This document shows, in pieces, positions 56,212 to 64,000 of a DNA stretch of 64,000 bases. The first letter of the stretch is position 1. Every line of letters starts with the position of its first letter. Source of the stretch: Rhizobium oryzihabitans (GTDB taxonomy: Bacteria > Pseudomonadota > Alphaproteobacteria > Rhizobiales > Rhizobiaceae); NCBI RefSeq assembly GCF_010669145.1, contig NZ_CP048632.1, positions 2,366,001-2,430,000 on the forward strand, read 5' to 3'. A program made the translations under genes and the position numbers. Under the pieces are notes generated by a model, which did not search any database, was not told where the DNA came from, and worked only from the letters and a program-made list of their open reading frames with translations.

Positions 56212-57092
56212 GTGAGCCAAATCGCCTTCTGGGGTGCCGTGGAGCTGGGACTGGTCTTCGCTTTCGTGGCGATCGGCGTCTATCTCGCTTTCCGCGTGCT
56301 TGATTTTCCTGATCTGACCGTTGACGGTTCGTTTCCGCTCGGCGCCGCCGTGGCGGCCGTTCTGATCATTTACGGTCTCAATGCCTGGGTCGCGACGGCG
56401 GTTGCGATGGTTGCGGGCGCTGCCGCCGGCGTCGTTACGGCCACGCTGAACGTCCGCTTCAAGATACTCAACCTGCTTGCGTCGATCCTGACGATGATCG
56501 CGCTGTTTTCGGTCAATCTCCGTGTGATGGGGAAACCGAATGTGGCGCTGCTCAATCAGGATACGATGATCTCGCCATTCTATGGTCTTGGCCTTTCAGA
56601 ATATCTCGTGCGGCCGCTCTTTGTCGGCGCGCTGGTGGTGATTGCGGTCATTCTCGTCTGGCGTTTCCTTGAAAGCGATGCCGGCCTTGCCATGCGGGCA
56701 ACGGGCGCCAATGCGCGCATGGCGCGGGCGCAGGGTGTGAAGACCGGCAACCAGATCTATCTCGGCATGGCGCTTTCCAATGCGCTGGTGGCGCTCGGCG
56801 GCGCGCTGTTTGCGCAGACCAACGGTTTTGCGGATGTGACCTCGGGTGTCGGCACCATCGTCGTCGGGCTTGCGGCCGTCATCATCGGTGAAACGCTGTT
56901 CGGGGCACGGGGCATTCTGATTGCGCTGATCGGCTGTGTTTTCGGCTCCATCGCCTATCGCCTTGCCATCCAGCTTGCTTTGTCGAGCGATGTGCTGGGT
57001 CTCAAGGCATCCGATCTCAATTTCGTAACGGCGGTATTGGTGGCCATCGCATTGATCCTGCCCGACTGCGCCGCGGGGGAGCAACATCGTGA
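56212..57092 (+). CDS. ABC transporter permease of the TrpX-like system (frameshifted at the end as read)
   Basis: This is the membrane subunit of the importer, with about eight to nine segments in the BPD_transp_2 (LivH-like) fold: YLAFRVLDFPDLTVDGSFPLGAA at the start and GLAAVIIGETLFGARGILIALIGCVFGSIAY late. The start is a GTG at 56212 with AAGGA upstream. At the CCC at 57061-57063 one C seems to be missing. Restoring it gives ALILPRLRRGGATS and a stop at 57092, for 293 residues. That stop overlaps the GTG of the ATPase gene by four bases; the uncorrected frame would run 85 bases into it. Confidence 0.88.
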
Positions 57093-57883
57093 TTTCCCTT
57101 TCCGATATCCAGGTCGTCTTCGGGCGCGGAACGCCGCTGCAAAAGCAGGCGCTGGCCAAGATCGATCTTACCATTGACACCGGTTCTTTCGTGACGGTCA
57201 TCGGCTCGAACGGGGCTGGAAAATCCACGCTGCTCGGCGTTCTGGCTGGCGACGTCCCGCCGACGGCCGGAAAGGTGACGATCGGCGGCGCCGATGTCAC
57301 CCGCAAGCCGACCGCGAGCCGGGCTGGACGCGTGGCGCGTGTGTTTCAGGACCCATTGGCGGGTAGCTGCGGGGCGCTCACCATCGAGGAAAATCTGGCG
57401 CTTGCGGCATCACGCGGAGAGCGTCGCGGTTTGTTGCCGGCGCTTGGGCGCGGCAGGCGGGATTTCTTCAAGGAGCGGATCGCTTCGCTCAATCTCGGCC
57501 TGGAAAATCGCCTGAAGGACCGTATGGACCTGTTGTCCGGGGGACAAAGACAGGCGGTCTCGCTTGTCATGGCGACGCTTTCCGGCTCGGATGTGCTGCT
57601 GCTCGATGAACATACGGCAGCGCTTGACCCTGGTATGGCGGAGTTCGTGATGGAACTGACCCGCAAGGTGGTCTCCGAGCGCAAGCTGACAACGCTGATG
57701 GTCACCCACTCCATGCGCCAGGCGCTGGATTATGGCGACCGCACCATCATGCTGCATGCCGGTGAAATCGTGCTCGACGTATCCGGTGAAAGCCGCAAGG
57801 GGCTAGAGGTCGAGGATCTGATCGACATGTTCCGCAAGATACGCGGCCAGACGCTAGATGACGACGAGTTGTTGATCGGCTGA
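57089..57883 (+). CDS. ABC transporter ATP-binding protein of the TrpX-like system
   Basis: This 264-residue ATPase energises the importer. Walker A GSNGAGKST lies near residue 38, the Q-loop is FQDPLAGSCGALTIEENLALA, the signature is LSGGQRQAVSLVMATL, Walker B VLLLDEHTAALD and the H-loop LMVTHSMRQALDYGDR. DEHTAALD in place of the usual DEPT is a known variant of this subfamily. It starts at a GTG overlapping the permease stop and is followed by a strong terminator. Confidence 0.92.
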   Translation: MISLSDIQVVFGRGTPLQKQALAKIDLTIDTGSFVTVIGSNGAGKSTLLGVLAGDVPPTAGKVTIGGADVTRKPTASRAGRVARVFQDPLAGSCGALTIEENLALAASRGERRGLLPALGRGRRDFFKERIASLNLGLENRLKDRMDLLSGGQRQAVSLVMATLSGSDVLLLDEHTAALDPGMAEFVMELTRKVVSERKLTTLMVTHSMRQALDYGDRTIMLHAGEIVLDVSGESRKGLEVEDLIDMFRKIRGQTLDDDELLIG

Positions 57884-57890
57884 TCGTTTC

Positions 57891-57916
57891 AAAAGGCGCC
57901 TTCGGGCGCCTTTTTT
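57891..57916 (+). terminator. Intrinsic terminator after the TrpX-like operon
   Basis: GGCGCC-TTCG-GGCGCC is a stable tetraloop hairpin with AAAA before and TTTTTT after. It can serve both the ABC operon and the convergent LysE gene. Confidence 0.92.
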
Positions 57917-57924
57917 GTTTGCCG

Positions 57925-58572
57925 TCAGCGCGCCTGGGTGAAGAAAATCTTGAAGGCGAAAATCGAAAAGACGCCGGCGATCGTATAGTCCAGCCCGCGC
58001 AGCACCTTCCTGTTGCGTTGCAGCCAGGCGGAGAGCACATCGGCGGCGATAACGATGCCGATGCCGATCGGCAACGCCACTATTATGGACCAGAGCCCAA
58101 GGAAAATCAGCTTGCCGGTGACGTGCGGATCGGAGGCGCTGACGAATTGCGGCAGGAAGGTCATGAAGAAGATGATGATCTTTGGGTTCAGGAGATTGAC
58201 CCAGATGCCGTTCAGCAGGGCGGATTTCAGGGAGGCCTGCGTTTTCTCGCCGGTGGTCTTGACCATCACGAAATCCGAACCCTTGCGGATCGCCTGAATG
58301 GCGAGCCAGACCAGATAGGCGGCTCCGCCGGTCTTGAGGACCATGAAGGCGGTCGGTGAGGCGACGATGAGGGCGGCAACGCCGAAAGCGACGAGCATCG
58401 TGTGCACGGTAATGCCGATATTGGTTCCGAGAAGCGTCATGAAACCAGCCGTGCGGCCTTCGCGCAGGGACCGGCTGATCCACAGCGTCATGTCGGGTCC
58501 CGGCGTTACCGCCAGGAGCAGGATGGCAATGGTGAAGGCGGCAAGTGTTGGCAGGCTTGGAACGAAATCCAT
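57925..58572 (-). CDS. LysE/RhtB-family amino acid exporter
   Basis: This 215-residue membrane protein has about six segments. The LysE marks are AVTPGPDMTLWISRSLREGRT near the N-terminus, GAAYLVWLAIQAIRKG, and LLNGIWVNLLNPKIIIFFMTFLPQFV. Such proteins export amino acids or homoserine lactones. The start could be the ATG at 58572 or one four codons earlier at 58584. It lies downstream of an SDR gene on the same strand with a gap of 128 bases. Confidence 0.9.
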   Translation of the reverse strand: MDFVPSLPTLAAFTIAILLLAVTPGPDMTLWISRSLREGRTAGFMTLLGTNIGITVHTMLVAFGVAALIVASPTAFMVLKTGGAAYLVWLAIQAIRKGSDFVMVKTTGEKTQASLKSALLNGIWVNLLNPKIIIFFMTFLPQFVSASDPHVTGKLIFLGLWSIIVALPIGIGIVIAADVLSAWLQRNRKVLRGLDYTIAGVFSIFAFKIFFTQAR

Positions 58573-58700
58573 CGCGGCACCCATGAAATCTGGAGATTGC
58601 CGTTGCTTAACGCGATTTCGCGTTTCTGCCAATGTTTTTGCGCGGTGGTGTATTGGTGTGAAAGCCGCCGCAATATCAAAATCGCGACGGCTCAGAATGC

Positions 58701-59555
58701 TCAGTTTTTCAGGAAGCTGGTGAAGGCGGCGGAATATTCCGTGTGCCAGCGCGACAGCGGCGGACGGTTCTGCACGATATCCTGAGCGGCCCAGAGAATA
58801 CGCTTCTCGTCCGTCGGGCGATCCACTTCGCCATCGGGGCAAAGGATGTAGAAATCGCCCTTGCCGATACTGTCGACCATGAAGTCGACGGTCTGTTCGC
58901 CGGTCCACGCCCCTGCCGGCTTTTCCGTCCTGCCATGCGCCGTCAGGCCCGTAAAGACGAAGCCAGGGATCAGGAGATGGGCGGAAACTGCGCCGTTCGG
59001 AATATTGCGCAGCTCATGCTGAAGCGCTTCCGTGAAGGCTTTGACGCCCGCCTTCGAGACATTATAGGCGGGATCGCCGGGCGGGGTGGTGATGCCCTGT
59101 TTCGAGCCTGTATTGATGATGAGCGAGGCCTCGCCATGGGCGATCATGCCCTGCCCGAAGACGCGGCTGCCGTTCACCACGCCCATAAGATTGACGGCGA
59201 TGACTTTTTCCCAATTGGCCTGCGGGCCGAAAATGGCGCTTCCCGGTTGGATGCCGGCATTGTTCATCAGCACGTGAACCCGTCCGAAGCGCTGGATGAC
59301 GGCGCGCTCCAGCGCTTCCAGCTCATCGAGTTTCGATACGTCGGTGGGGATTGCGACGATCTGCGCCTCGCCGTCCTTTGCGACGGCCAGAATATCCGCG
59401 TGTGCTGCGGCGAGCCTGTCGCCATCGAGATCGGCGAGCACGACGCTCATGCCGAAATCGGCGAATTTGCGCGCGGCGGCAAGTCCGATGCCGGATGCCG
59501 CACCGGTGATGACGGCGACATTATCTTCCTTGAATGCGGGGTGGATGGTCGTCAT
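58701..59555 (-). CDS. Short-chain dehydrogenase/reductase
   Basis: This 284-residue oxidoreductase has the NAD(P)-binding TGAASGIG near residue 17, NNAG at about residue 92, and the catalytic YNVSK with an upstream serine-containing NTGSKQG. An aspartate after beta-2 (VLADLDGDRL) suggests NAD preference. The C-terminal 60 residues (DFMVDSIGKGDFYILCPDGEV) resemble SDRs acting on larger alcohols. The substrate is unknown. It is divergent from argG. Confidence 0.88.
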   Translation of the reverse strand: MTTIHPAFKEDNVAVITGAASGIGLAAARKFADFGMSVVLADLDGDRLAAAHADILAVAKDGEAQIVAIPTDVSKLDELEALERAVIQRFGRVHVLMNNAGIQPGSAIFGPQANWEKVIAVNLMGVVNGSRVFGQGMIAHGEASLIINTGSKQGITTPPGDPAYNVSKAGVKAFTEALQHELRNIPNGAVSAHLLIPGFVFTGLTAHGRTEKPAGAWTGEQTVDFMVDSIGKGDFYILCPDGEVDRPTDEKRILWAAQDIVQNRPPLSRWHTEYSAAFTSFLKN

Positions 59556-59875
59556 AGGTTTCTCCTTCGCGTCGTTTTGTGCTGTTTCCAGCCGTTTGCA
59601 ACGTTGCCTGAACCCTGAGTGGCTTCATTCACGGTCTTCAAGTCGATCGAGACGCTCCCATGTTAAAGCGCGAAATTCCATAATGCATGTGACAATCCCT
59701 TCGTTCCAGTCATGAAGAGCCGGTCGCTTGCATTTGGCCATTCGCGCCATTCGATGTTTTGTCGCGCATCTTTTCGGAAAATCGCTTCACAGTTTTGGGG
59801 TTGCACTGTAAAAGTGCCGAAATCCCAAGGAAATGGCGGTGTCTCGATGCCGTCTTCATGCAGATGGACATCATT
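59556..59875. other. Intergenic region between the SDR gene and argG
   Basis: These 320 bases hold the divergent promoters. A TTCACA / TAAAAG pair 17 bases apart near 59788-59816 is a weak candidate for the argG promoter. I see no hairpin with a T-run, riboswitch or credible ORF. Confidence 0.45.
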
Positions 59876-61099
59876 ATGGCACTCCCGAAAGACGTTAAGA
59901 AAGTCGTTCTCGCCTATTCCGGCGGCCTCGACACCTCGATCATCCTGAAGTGGCTTCAGACGGAACTCGGCGCTGAGGTTGTGACCTTCACCGCCGATCT
60001 CGGCCAGGGCGAAGAGCTTGAGCCGGCGCGCAAGAAGGCCGAGATGCTGGGCATCAAGGAAATCTTCATCGAGGACGTCCGCGAAGAGTTCGTACGTGAT
60101 TTCGTTTTCCCGATGTTCCGCGCCAACGCCGTTTATGAAGGCGTCTATCTGCTCGGCACCTCCATTGCCCGTCCGCTGATTTCCAAGCACCTGATCGAGA
60201 TCGCCAAGAAGACCGGTGCCGACGCCATTGCGCATGGCGCCACCGGCAAGGGTAACGACCAGGTCCGTTTCGAGCTTTCGGCCTATGCGCTGAACCCGGA
60301 TATCAAGATCATCGCCCCCTGGCGCGACTGGACGTTCAAGAGCCGTACCGACCTCCTGAACTTTGCCGAACAGCACCAGATTCCTGTTGCCAAGGACAAG
60401 AAGGGCGAAGCGCCTTTCTCGGTTGACGCCAACCTTCTGCATTCCTCATCCGAGGGCAAGGTTCTGGAAGACCCGGCACTGGAAGCTCCGGAATACGTGC
60501 ATATGCGCACCATCTCGCCGGAAGCGGCCCCGGACAAGGCAACCGTCATCAAGGTCGGTTTCCGCAAGGGCGATGCCTGCTCCATCAACGGCGTTGAAAT
60601 GTCGCCGGCCACGCTTCTTGCAACGCTCAACAATTACGGTCGTGAAAACGGCATCGGTCGCCTCGATCTTGTCGAGAACCGTTTCGTCGGCATGAAGTCG
60701 CGCGGCGTTTACGAGACGCCCGGCGGTACCATCCTGTTGGCCGCGCATCGCGCCATCGAATCCATCACGCTTGACCGGGGTGCAGCCCACCTCAAGGACG
60801 AGTTGATGCCGCGTTACGCCGAACTGATCTATTACGGTTTCTGGTTCTCGCCCGAGCGTGAAATGCTTCAGGCCCTGATCGACAAGAGCCAGGAACATGT
60901 GGAAGGCGAAGTGACGCTGAAGCTCTACAAGGGCAACGTCATGGTAACCGGCCGCGAGAGCGCCAAGTCGCTTTATTCCGACGCGCTGGTAACCTTCGAA
61001 GACGACCACGGCGCTTACGACCAGAAGGATGCGGCAGGCTTCATCAAGCTCAATGCGCTGCGCCTGCGCACCCTGGCCAAGCGTAACCTCAGCAAGTAA
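59876..61099 (+). CDS. argG: Argininosuccinate synthase
   Basis: ArgG joins citrulline and aspartate in arginine synthesis. The 407-residue protein starts at the ATG at 59876 with [21 protein letters not shown], where SGGLDTS is the ATP-pyrophosphatase loop. [12 protein letters not shown] binds substrate, and [22 protein letters not shown] is typical. In-frame codons before 59876 do not resemble the family. It is a single gene with its own terminator. Confidence 0.97.
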   Translation: MALPKDVKKVVLAYSGGLDTSIILKWLQTELGAEVVTFTADLGQGEELEPARKKAEMLGIKEIFIEDVREEFVRDFVFPMFRANAVYEGVYLLGTSIARPLISKHLIEIAKKTGADAIAHGATGKGNDQVRFELSAYALNPDIKIIAPWRDWTFKSRTDLLNFAEQHQIPVAKDKKGEAPFSVDANLLHSSSEGKVLEDPALEAPEYVHMRTISPEAAPDKATVIKVGFRKGDACSINGVEMSPATLLATLNNYGRENGIGRLDLVENRFVGMKSRGVYETPGGTILLAAHRAIESITLDRGAAHLKDELMPRYAELIYYGFWFSPEREMLQALIDKSQEHVEGEVTLKLYKGNVMVTGRESAKSLYSDALVTFEDDHGAYDQKDAAGFIKLNALRLRTLAKRNLSK

Positions 61100-61123
61100 T
61101 TTTCACTGAGGTACGGATAAGAA

Positions 61124-61156
61124 AAACCCGCAGGCGGGAACGCCCTGCGGGTTTTT
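61124..61156 (+). terminator. Intrinsic terminator after argG
   Basis: AACCCGCAGG and CCTGCGGGTT form a stem around CGGGAACGC and end in TTTTTT; the A-run on the other side lets it also serve the convergent exporter gene. Confidence 0.9.
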
Positions 61157-62352
61157 TCACGTCTGTCTTTTGGAGACGATCCTGAAGCCGATGTAGCTTG
61201 CGACTGCCGTAAACTCCATCACCGGGATGATGATGCCGAAGCCGGTGAGAGGCGAGCCGACCAGCGAGGCCGCGGCCCCGCCCGCAAAACCCGATCCCAT
61301 CTGGATGAAACCCATCATGGCCGATGCCGAACCGGCAATGTGCGGAAAGGGCGCAAGGGCGGCCGTCACCATCGAGGGCGTCAGCAAGGCGATGCCGACT
61401 GTCGCCACTGCCACGGGGCCCATGATGGAAAGGAAGGACGGCGGCACCAGGAACACCGACAGCATGATGAGAAGGCCACCCGTGCCGGAAAAACAGAGGC
61501 CGAGCATGACCGAACGGCGGTCGCCCAGCCGCGGTGCGATATAACGCAGGGCGATGGAGCCGAAGAAATAAGCGCCGGTCTGCATCAGCATGCCAATGCC
61601 GAAGGCTGTGGGGACATGCCGACTTCGTTGATAAGAATGAAAGTCAGCATGGTCGCCTGCGCATAAAGCGCGCCGATGGAGCCGCCGAGCACGAGCGCGG
61701 CCAGAAGAAAACGCGGTTGCGCCAGCAATGCGCCATAGGCTGACAGGAGGTGGCGAGGGCGGATCAGGTTTTTATCCGGCCTCGTCGTTTCGCGCAGGAA
61801 AAACACCACGGACAGGATGGCGATAGCTCCAAGGCCGGCCATCAGGAAAAATACCGATTGCCAGCCGAAAGCCGCAAGCGAGAGGCCGCCGATTGTCGGG
61901 CCCATGGCGGGACCGACGGCCAGCATGATGCCGATGAGGTTCATGATGCTGGAGGCTTCCGCGCCGGTGAACTGGTCGCGTACTACGGCGCGCGCCACCG
62001 TCATGCCGACGGAGGCGCCGATGCCCTGGACAAGCCGGGCGAAGAGCAGCACTTCAATCGTCGGGGCAAGGATGGCGAGCAAGCCGCCGCCGAGAAAGAT
62101 CGACAGGAAGACGAGGCTCGCCTTGCGCCGTCCGAAGGCGTCGGATGCTGGCCCGGCAAGCAACTGCGCGATGGCGAAACCGGCGAAATAGAGGGAGAGA
62201 CTGAGTTTTACGGAGGACTCTGTTGTTGCGAAAACCCGTGTCAGCTCCGGCATGGCCGGCGTGTAGATCGCCATGGAAATGGGCGCAAGCGCCGTCAGCA
62301 AAGCTCCAAGCATTGCCGTGCGCTTTGTGGACATGATCGTTTTTGACGACAT
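61157..62352 (-). CDS. Bcr/CflA-family multidrug efflux MFS transporter (frameshifted as read)
   Basis: This protein resembles Bcr/CflA drug exporters: a start TKRTAMLGALLTALAPISMAIY-like segment (TALAPISMAIYTPAMPEL), the loop GPASDAFGRRKASL, and ARLVQGIGASVGMTVARAVVRD, the family motif. The frame breaks at the GGGG at 61610-61613 on the plus strand. One more base restores EVGMSPTAFGIGMLMQTGAY and joins the halves into 398 residues with 12 membrane segments. It follows a MarR regulator by five bases on the same strand, so it is likely an inducible efflux pump under that repressor. Confidence 0.88.
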
Positions 62353-62357
62353 TGCGA

Positions 62358-62816
62358 TCAGCAGTTCTGGCCAGGCTGTTCTGGCTGCAGATTGTTGCGC
62401 AACGTCTGCAGGAAGCTGCGGAAGAGCGCAACTTCCTCTTCGTTCAGCCCCTGTGTGGCATGAAGAACGAGCTGGTCGATTTCCTGCCGCACGGCTTCCA
62501 GCATGTCGGTAGAAGCCTTCGTCAGCACGATGCGCTTGGAACGTCTGTCCTGCGGGTCCTGCTGACGCTCGATGAGATCGAGAGATTGCAACTTGTCGAG
62601 ATAGGCGCAGATCGTCATGGGTTCGATCCCGAGGCGGGCAGCGATGTCCGATTGCTTGCTGCCATCGACAACGGCAACCGTCAGCAAGGCTCTCGCCTCG
62701 CCGGGGGTCAGGCCCAGTCCGGCTTCAGAAATACGGCGCTCAAAAGCACTGTTCAGCAGCCGCGCGCCGCTGTTCAGCAAAAATGCCAGTGAGTCTTTTT
62801 CGCGTTTCGTGCCCAT
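62358..62816 (-). CDS. MarR-family transcriptional regulator
   Basis: This 152-residue regulator has the MarR winged helix: GLTPGEARALLTVAVVDGSKQ, then SDIAARLGIEPMTICAYLDKLQSLDLIER and the wing QDPQDRRSKRIVLT with the DxRxxR motif. It is the first gene of an apparent two-gene operon with the Bcr-type exporter, and probably represses both until a toxic compound binds. Confidence 0.92.
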   Translation of the reverse strand: MGTKREKDSLAFLLNSGARLLNSAFERRISEAGLGLTPGEARALLTVAVVDGSKQSDIAARLGIEPMTICAYLDKLQSLDLIERQQDPQDRRSKRIVLTKASTDMLEAVRQEIDQLVLHATQGLNEEEVALFRSFLQTLRNNLQPEQPGQNC

Positions 62817-62948
62817 GCTTTGCCTTTTCGTAAGTCAGCCTTACTAAATTCCGGGCGATAAGCAATGGTACGCAAATCATATTGTCGAAAATCGAGTAAA
62901 GTATTTGTCAATTAGGGTGCAGCATGTGCCGTACCACTGCGATAATCA

Positions 62949-63374
62949 TCACGTCGAAGTTAAAAAAGACAGCACATCCTGCATTTTCTCTATGTCATCC
63001 GCAGTGCCGATGGACCGGGCAATCTCCACCTTGTGGGAAAAATAGGTCTGAAAGTCGAAATCCGTGTCGTCCGTCACGTCGGTTATATCGATCACGTCGC
63101 CATTGGCGTTCAGTGTCTGAGCGGGCAGTTCTGACGAAAGCTCAAGCCAGGTCTCATGGCTTATTTTCCCCGCGTCGTAATACTCCCGAGCGATTTCCCG
63201 CAATTCCCGGGGGCTGACACGGGTGAAGTCGATGCGATTGATCGTCTCTTCGAAGCCGGTGGCTGTGTCGGACTGGGCTGCCTTGCCGAAATCGATGCTG
63301 TCTACAGGTCTGGCGTTTCTGGAATTGTCTCTGAAAAGGAAATTATTAGAGGCCCTTAAAGAATAAATCTCCAT
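62949..63374 (-). CDS. Hypothetical protein, not recognised
   Basis: This 141-residue protein has no signal peptide, membrane segment or cysteine. The first 45 residues are polar and probably disordered. The middle RVSPRELREIAREYYDAGKISHETWLEL looks like two helices, followed by an acidic stretch DITDVTDDTDFDFQTYF and a final helix. The ATG at 63374 has GGAG about nine bases upstream; another ATG is at 63392. It is divergent from the oligopeptidase gene. I can assign no function. Codon use is like its neighbours, so it is probably a real gene. Confidence 0.7.
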   Translation of the reverse strand: MEIYSLRASNNFLFRDNSRNARPVDSIDFGKAAQSDTATGFEETINRIDFTRVSPRELREIAREYYDAGKISHETWLELSSELPAQTLNANGDVIDITDVTDDTDFDFQTYFSHKVEIARSIGTADDIEKMQDVLSFLTST

Positions 63375-63550
63375 AATACATATCTCCATCATGGGATATT
63401 ATTGCGATGAATCAGACCATGCCGTTGCCCGGCCGGTCAATACTTGGCGGCGACGGCATCTGGGTATTCCACACCAAAATCCGGCATATTGAATTGACAG
63501 TGGAGGCGTGCCCATATGGGCTTAAACCGGAATTGTACAAGGAAGATGAA

Positions 63551-64000
63551 ATGCCATCCAAGACCGCGCCCTATCCCGCACTCGTTACCTGGAACGGTTA
63601 CAACGGTCTGCCAAAATTCGAAGCGGTCAAGGATGAGGATTTCGGCCCGGCCTTCGACGCAGCACTTCTGTCTCACGAGCAGGAAATCGATGCGATTGCC
63701 GGCAATCCGCAAGCACCGGCCTTTGAAAACACCGTGACGGCGCTCGAAATCGCAGGTGATGAGCTTTCGCGCATCTCGGCCCTGTTCTGGAACAAGGCGG
63801 GCGCTCACACCAATGGCAACATCCAGGCGCTGGAGCGGGAAATCGCGCCGAAAATGTCACGGCACTATTCCAAGATCGGCATGAACGAGGCGCTGTTCAA
63901 ACGCATCGATGCGCTGTGGGAAAAGCGCGAGTCGCTTGCCCTGACAAATGAGGAAAAACGCGTTCTCGAACGGCATTGGAAGGGCTTCGTGCGCTCCGGT
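63551..64000 (+). CDS. M3-family oligopeptidase, N-terminal part (cut by window end)
   Basis: The frame opens at the ATG at 63551, preceded by AAGGA seven bases upstream, and stays open to the last base (150 codons). The sequence (LVTWNGYNGLPKFEAVKDEDF, NPQAPAFENTVTALEIAGDEL, RISALFWNKAGAHTN, RHYSKIGMNEALFKRI) matches the N-terminal helical region of oligopeptidase A and dipeptidyl carboxypeptidase. These are cytoplasmic zinc enzymes that degrade short peptides; the HExxH site would lie outside the window. It cannot be told here whether it is prlC or dcp. Confidence 0.9.
   Translation, partial: MPSKTAPYPALVTWNGYNGLPKFEAVKDEDFGPAFDAALLSHEQEIDAIAGNPQAPAFENTVTALEIAGDELSRISALFWNKAGAHTNGNIQALEREIAPKMSRHYSKIGMNEALFKRIDALWEKRESLALTNEEKRVLERHWKGFVRSG

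Noticed and set aside
1..64000. CRISPR array, tRNA, rRNA, insertion sequence, prophage or toxin-antitoxin pair
   Set aside because: No repeated spacers, tRNA-like cloverleaf, transposase, integrase or paired small toxin/antitoxin ORFs were seen on either strand.

Overview
This 64-kb window is a chromosomal segment of a member of the Rhizobiaceae, most likely Agrobacterium or a close relative. The evidence is the high-GC coding style, the SAM-II riboswitch in front of metA, a pyruvate carboxylase, IalB, DUF2794 and UPF0314 proteins, and two kinds of palindromic intergenic element of the sort common in Rhizobiales. No rRNA, tRNA, CRISPR array, insertion sequence, phage or plasmid gene was found. 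Most of the window is housekeeping and transport.

Layout. 0-9 kb: end of pyc, a DeoR regulator with an MFS exporter, ispG, an OmpA lipoprotein, a farnesyl diphosphate synthase, mtgA, galM, and metA behind a full promoter / SAM-II riboswitch / terminator leader. 9-15.5 kb: thiamine block, with thiamine pyrophosphokinase, an ABC-F ATPase, a VOC protein, then a TPP riboswitch driving thiBPQ. 15.7-20.5 kb: an M48 lipoprotein protease, leuC, and an MFS permease. 20.6-24.8 kb: an accessory-looking type I secretion cassette (ABC exporter, membrane fusion protein, RTX-like substrate) with AT-rich flanks. 25-36.7 kb: translation and secretion block (rplS, trmD, rimM, rpsP, chorismate mutase, ffh; then MBL hydrolase, dapF, mtaB, ftsY, septation protein A and UPF0314). 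36.8-44.1 kb: a diguanylate cyclase, the haem-export cluster ccmABCDG on the minus strand, and acnA. 44.3-55 kb: DUF1223, DUF2794, a BI-1 protein, a ybbAP-like ABC system divergent from tesA, thpR, a low-molecular-weight phosphatase, phhB, a YkvA protein, an IalB-like protein and rlmN. 55-64 kb: a three-gene ABC uptake operon, a LysE exporter, an SDR, argG, a MarR / Bcr-type efflux pair, an unrecognised small protein and the start of an M3 oligopeptidase.

The most important general observation concerns sequence quality. Nine genes (ispG, thiB, thiP, an MFS permease, the T1SS fusion protein, the ybbA-like ATPase, phhB, an ABC permease and a Bcr-type exporter) carry ten apparent frameshifts. 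Each lies at or beside a short G or C run, and each is repaired by adding exactly one base. ispG should be indispensable in this lineage, so base undercalls in the sequence are a far better explanation than ten real mutations. I annotate these as full genes and flag each lesion.

The best biological signals are the textbook metA leader together with the acetyl-CoA-type Glu111 of MetA, a TPP riboswitch with a possible downstream switch pairing, a promoter plus terminator-like hairpin ahead of ffh that may be an attenuator or a small RNA, a 156-bp inverted-repeat element inserted between ccmB and ccmA, and the self-contained RTX/type I secretion cassette. I did not find a clearly new multi-gene system.
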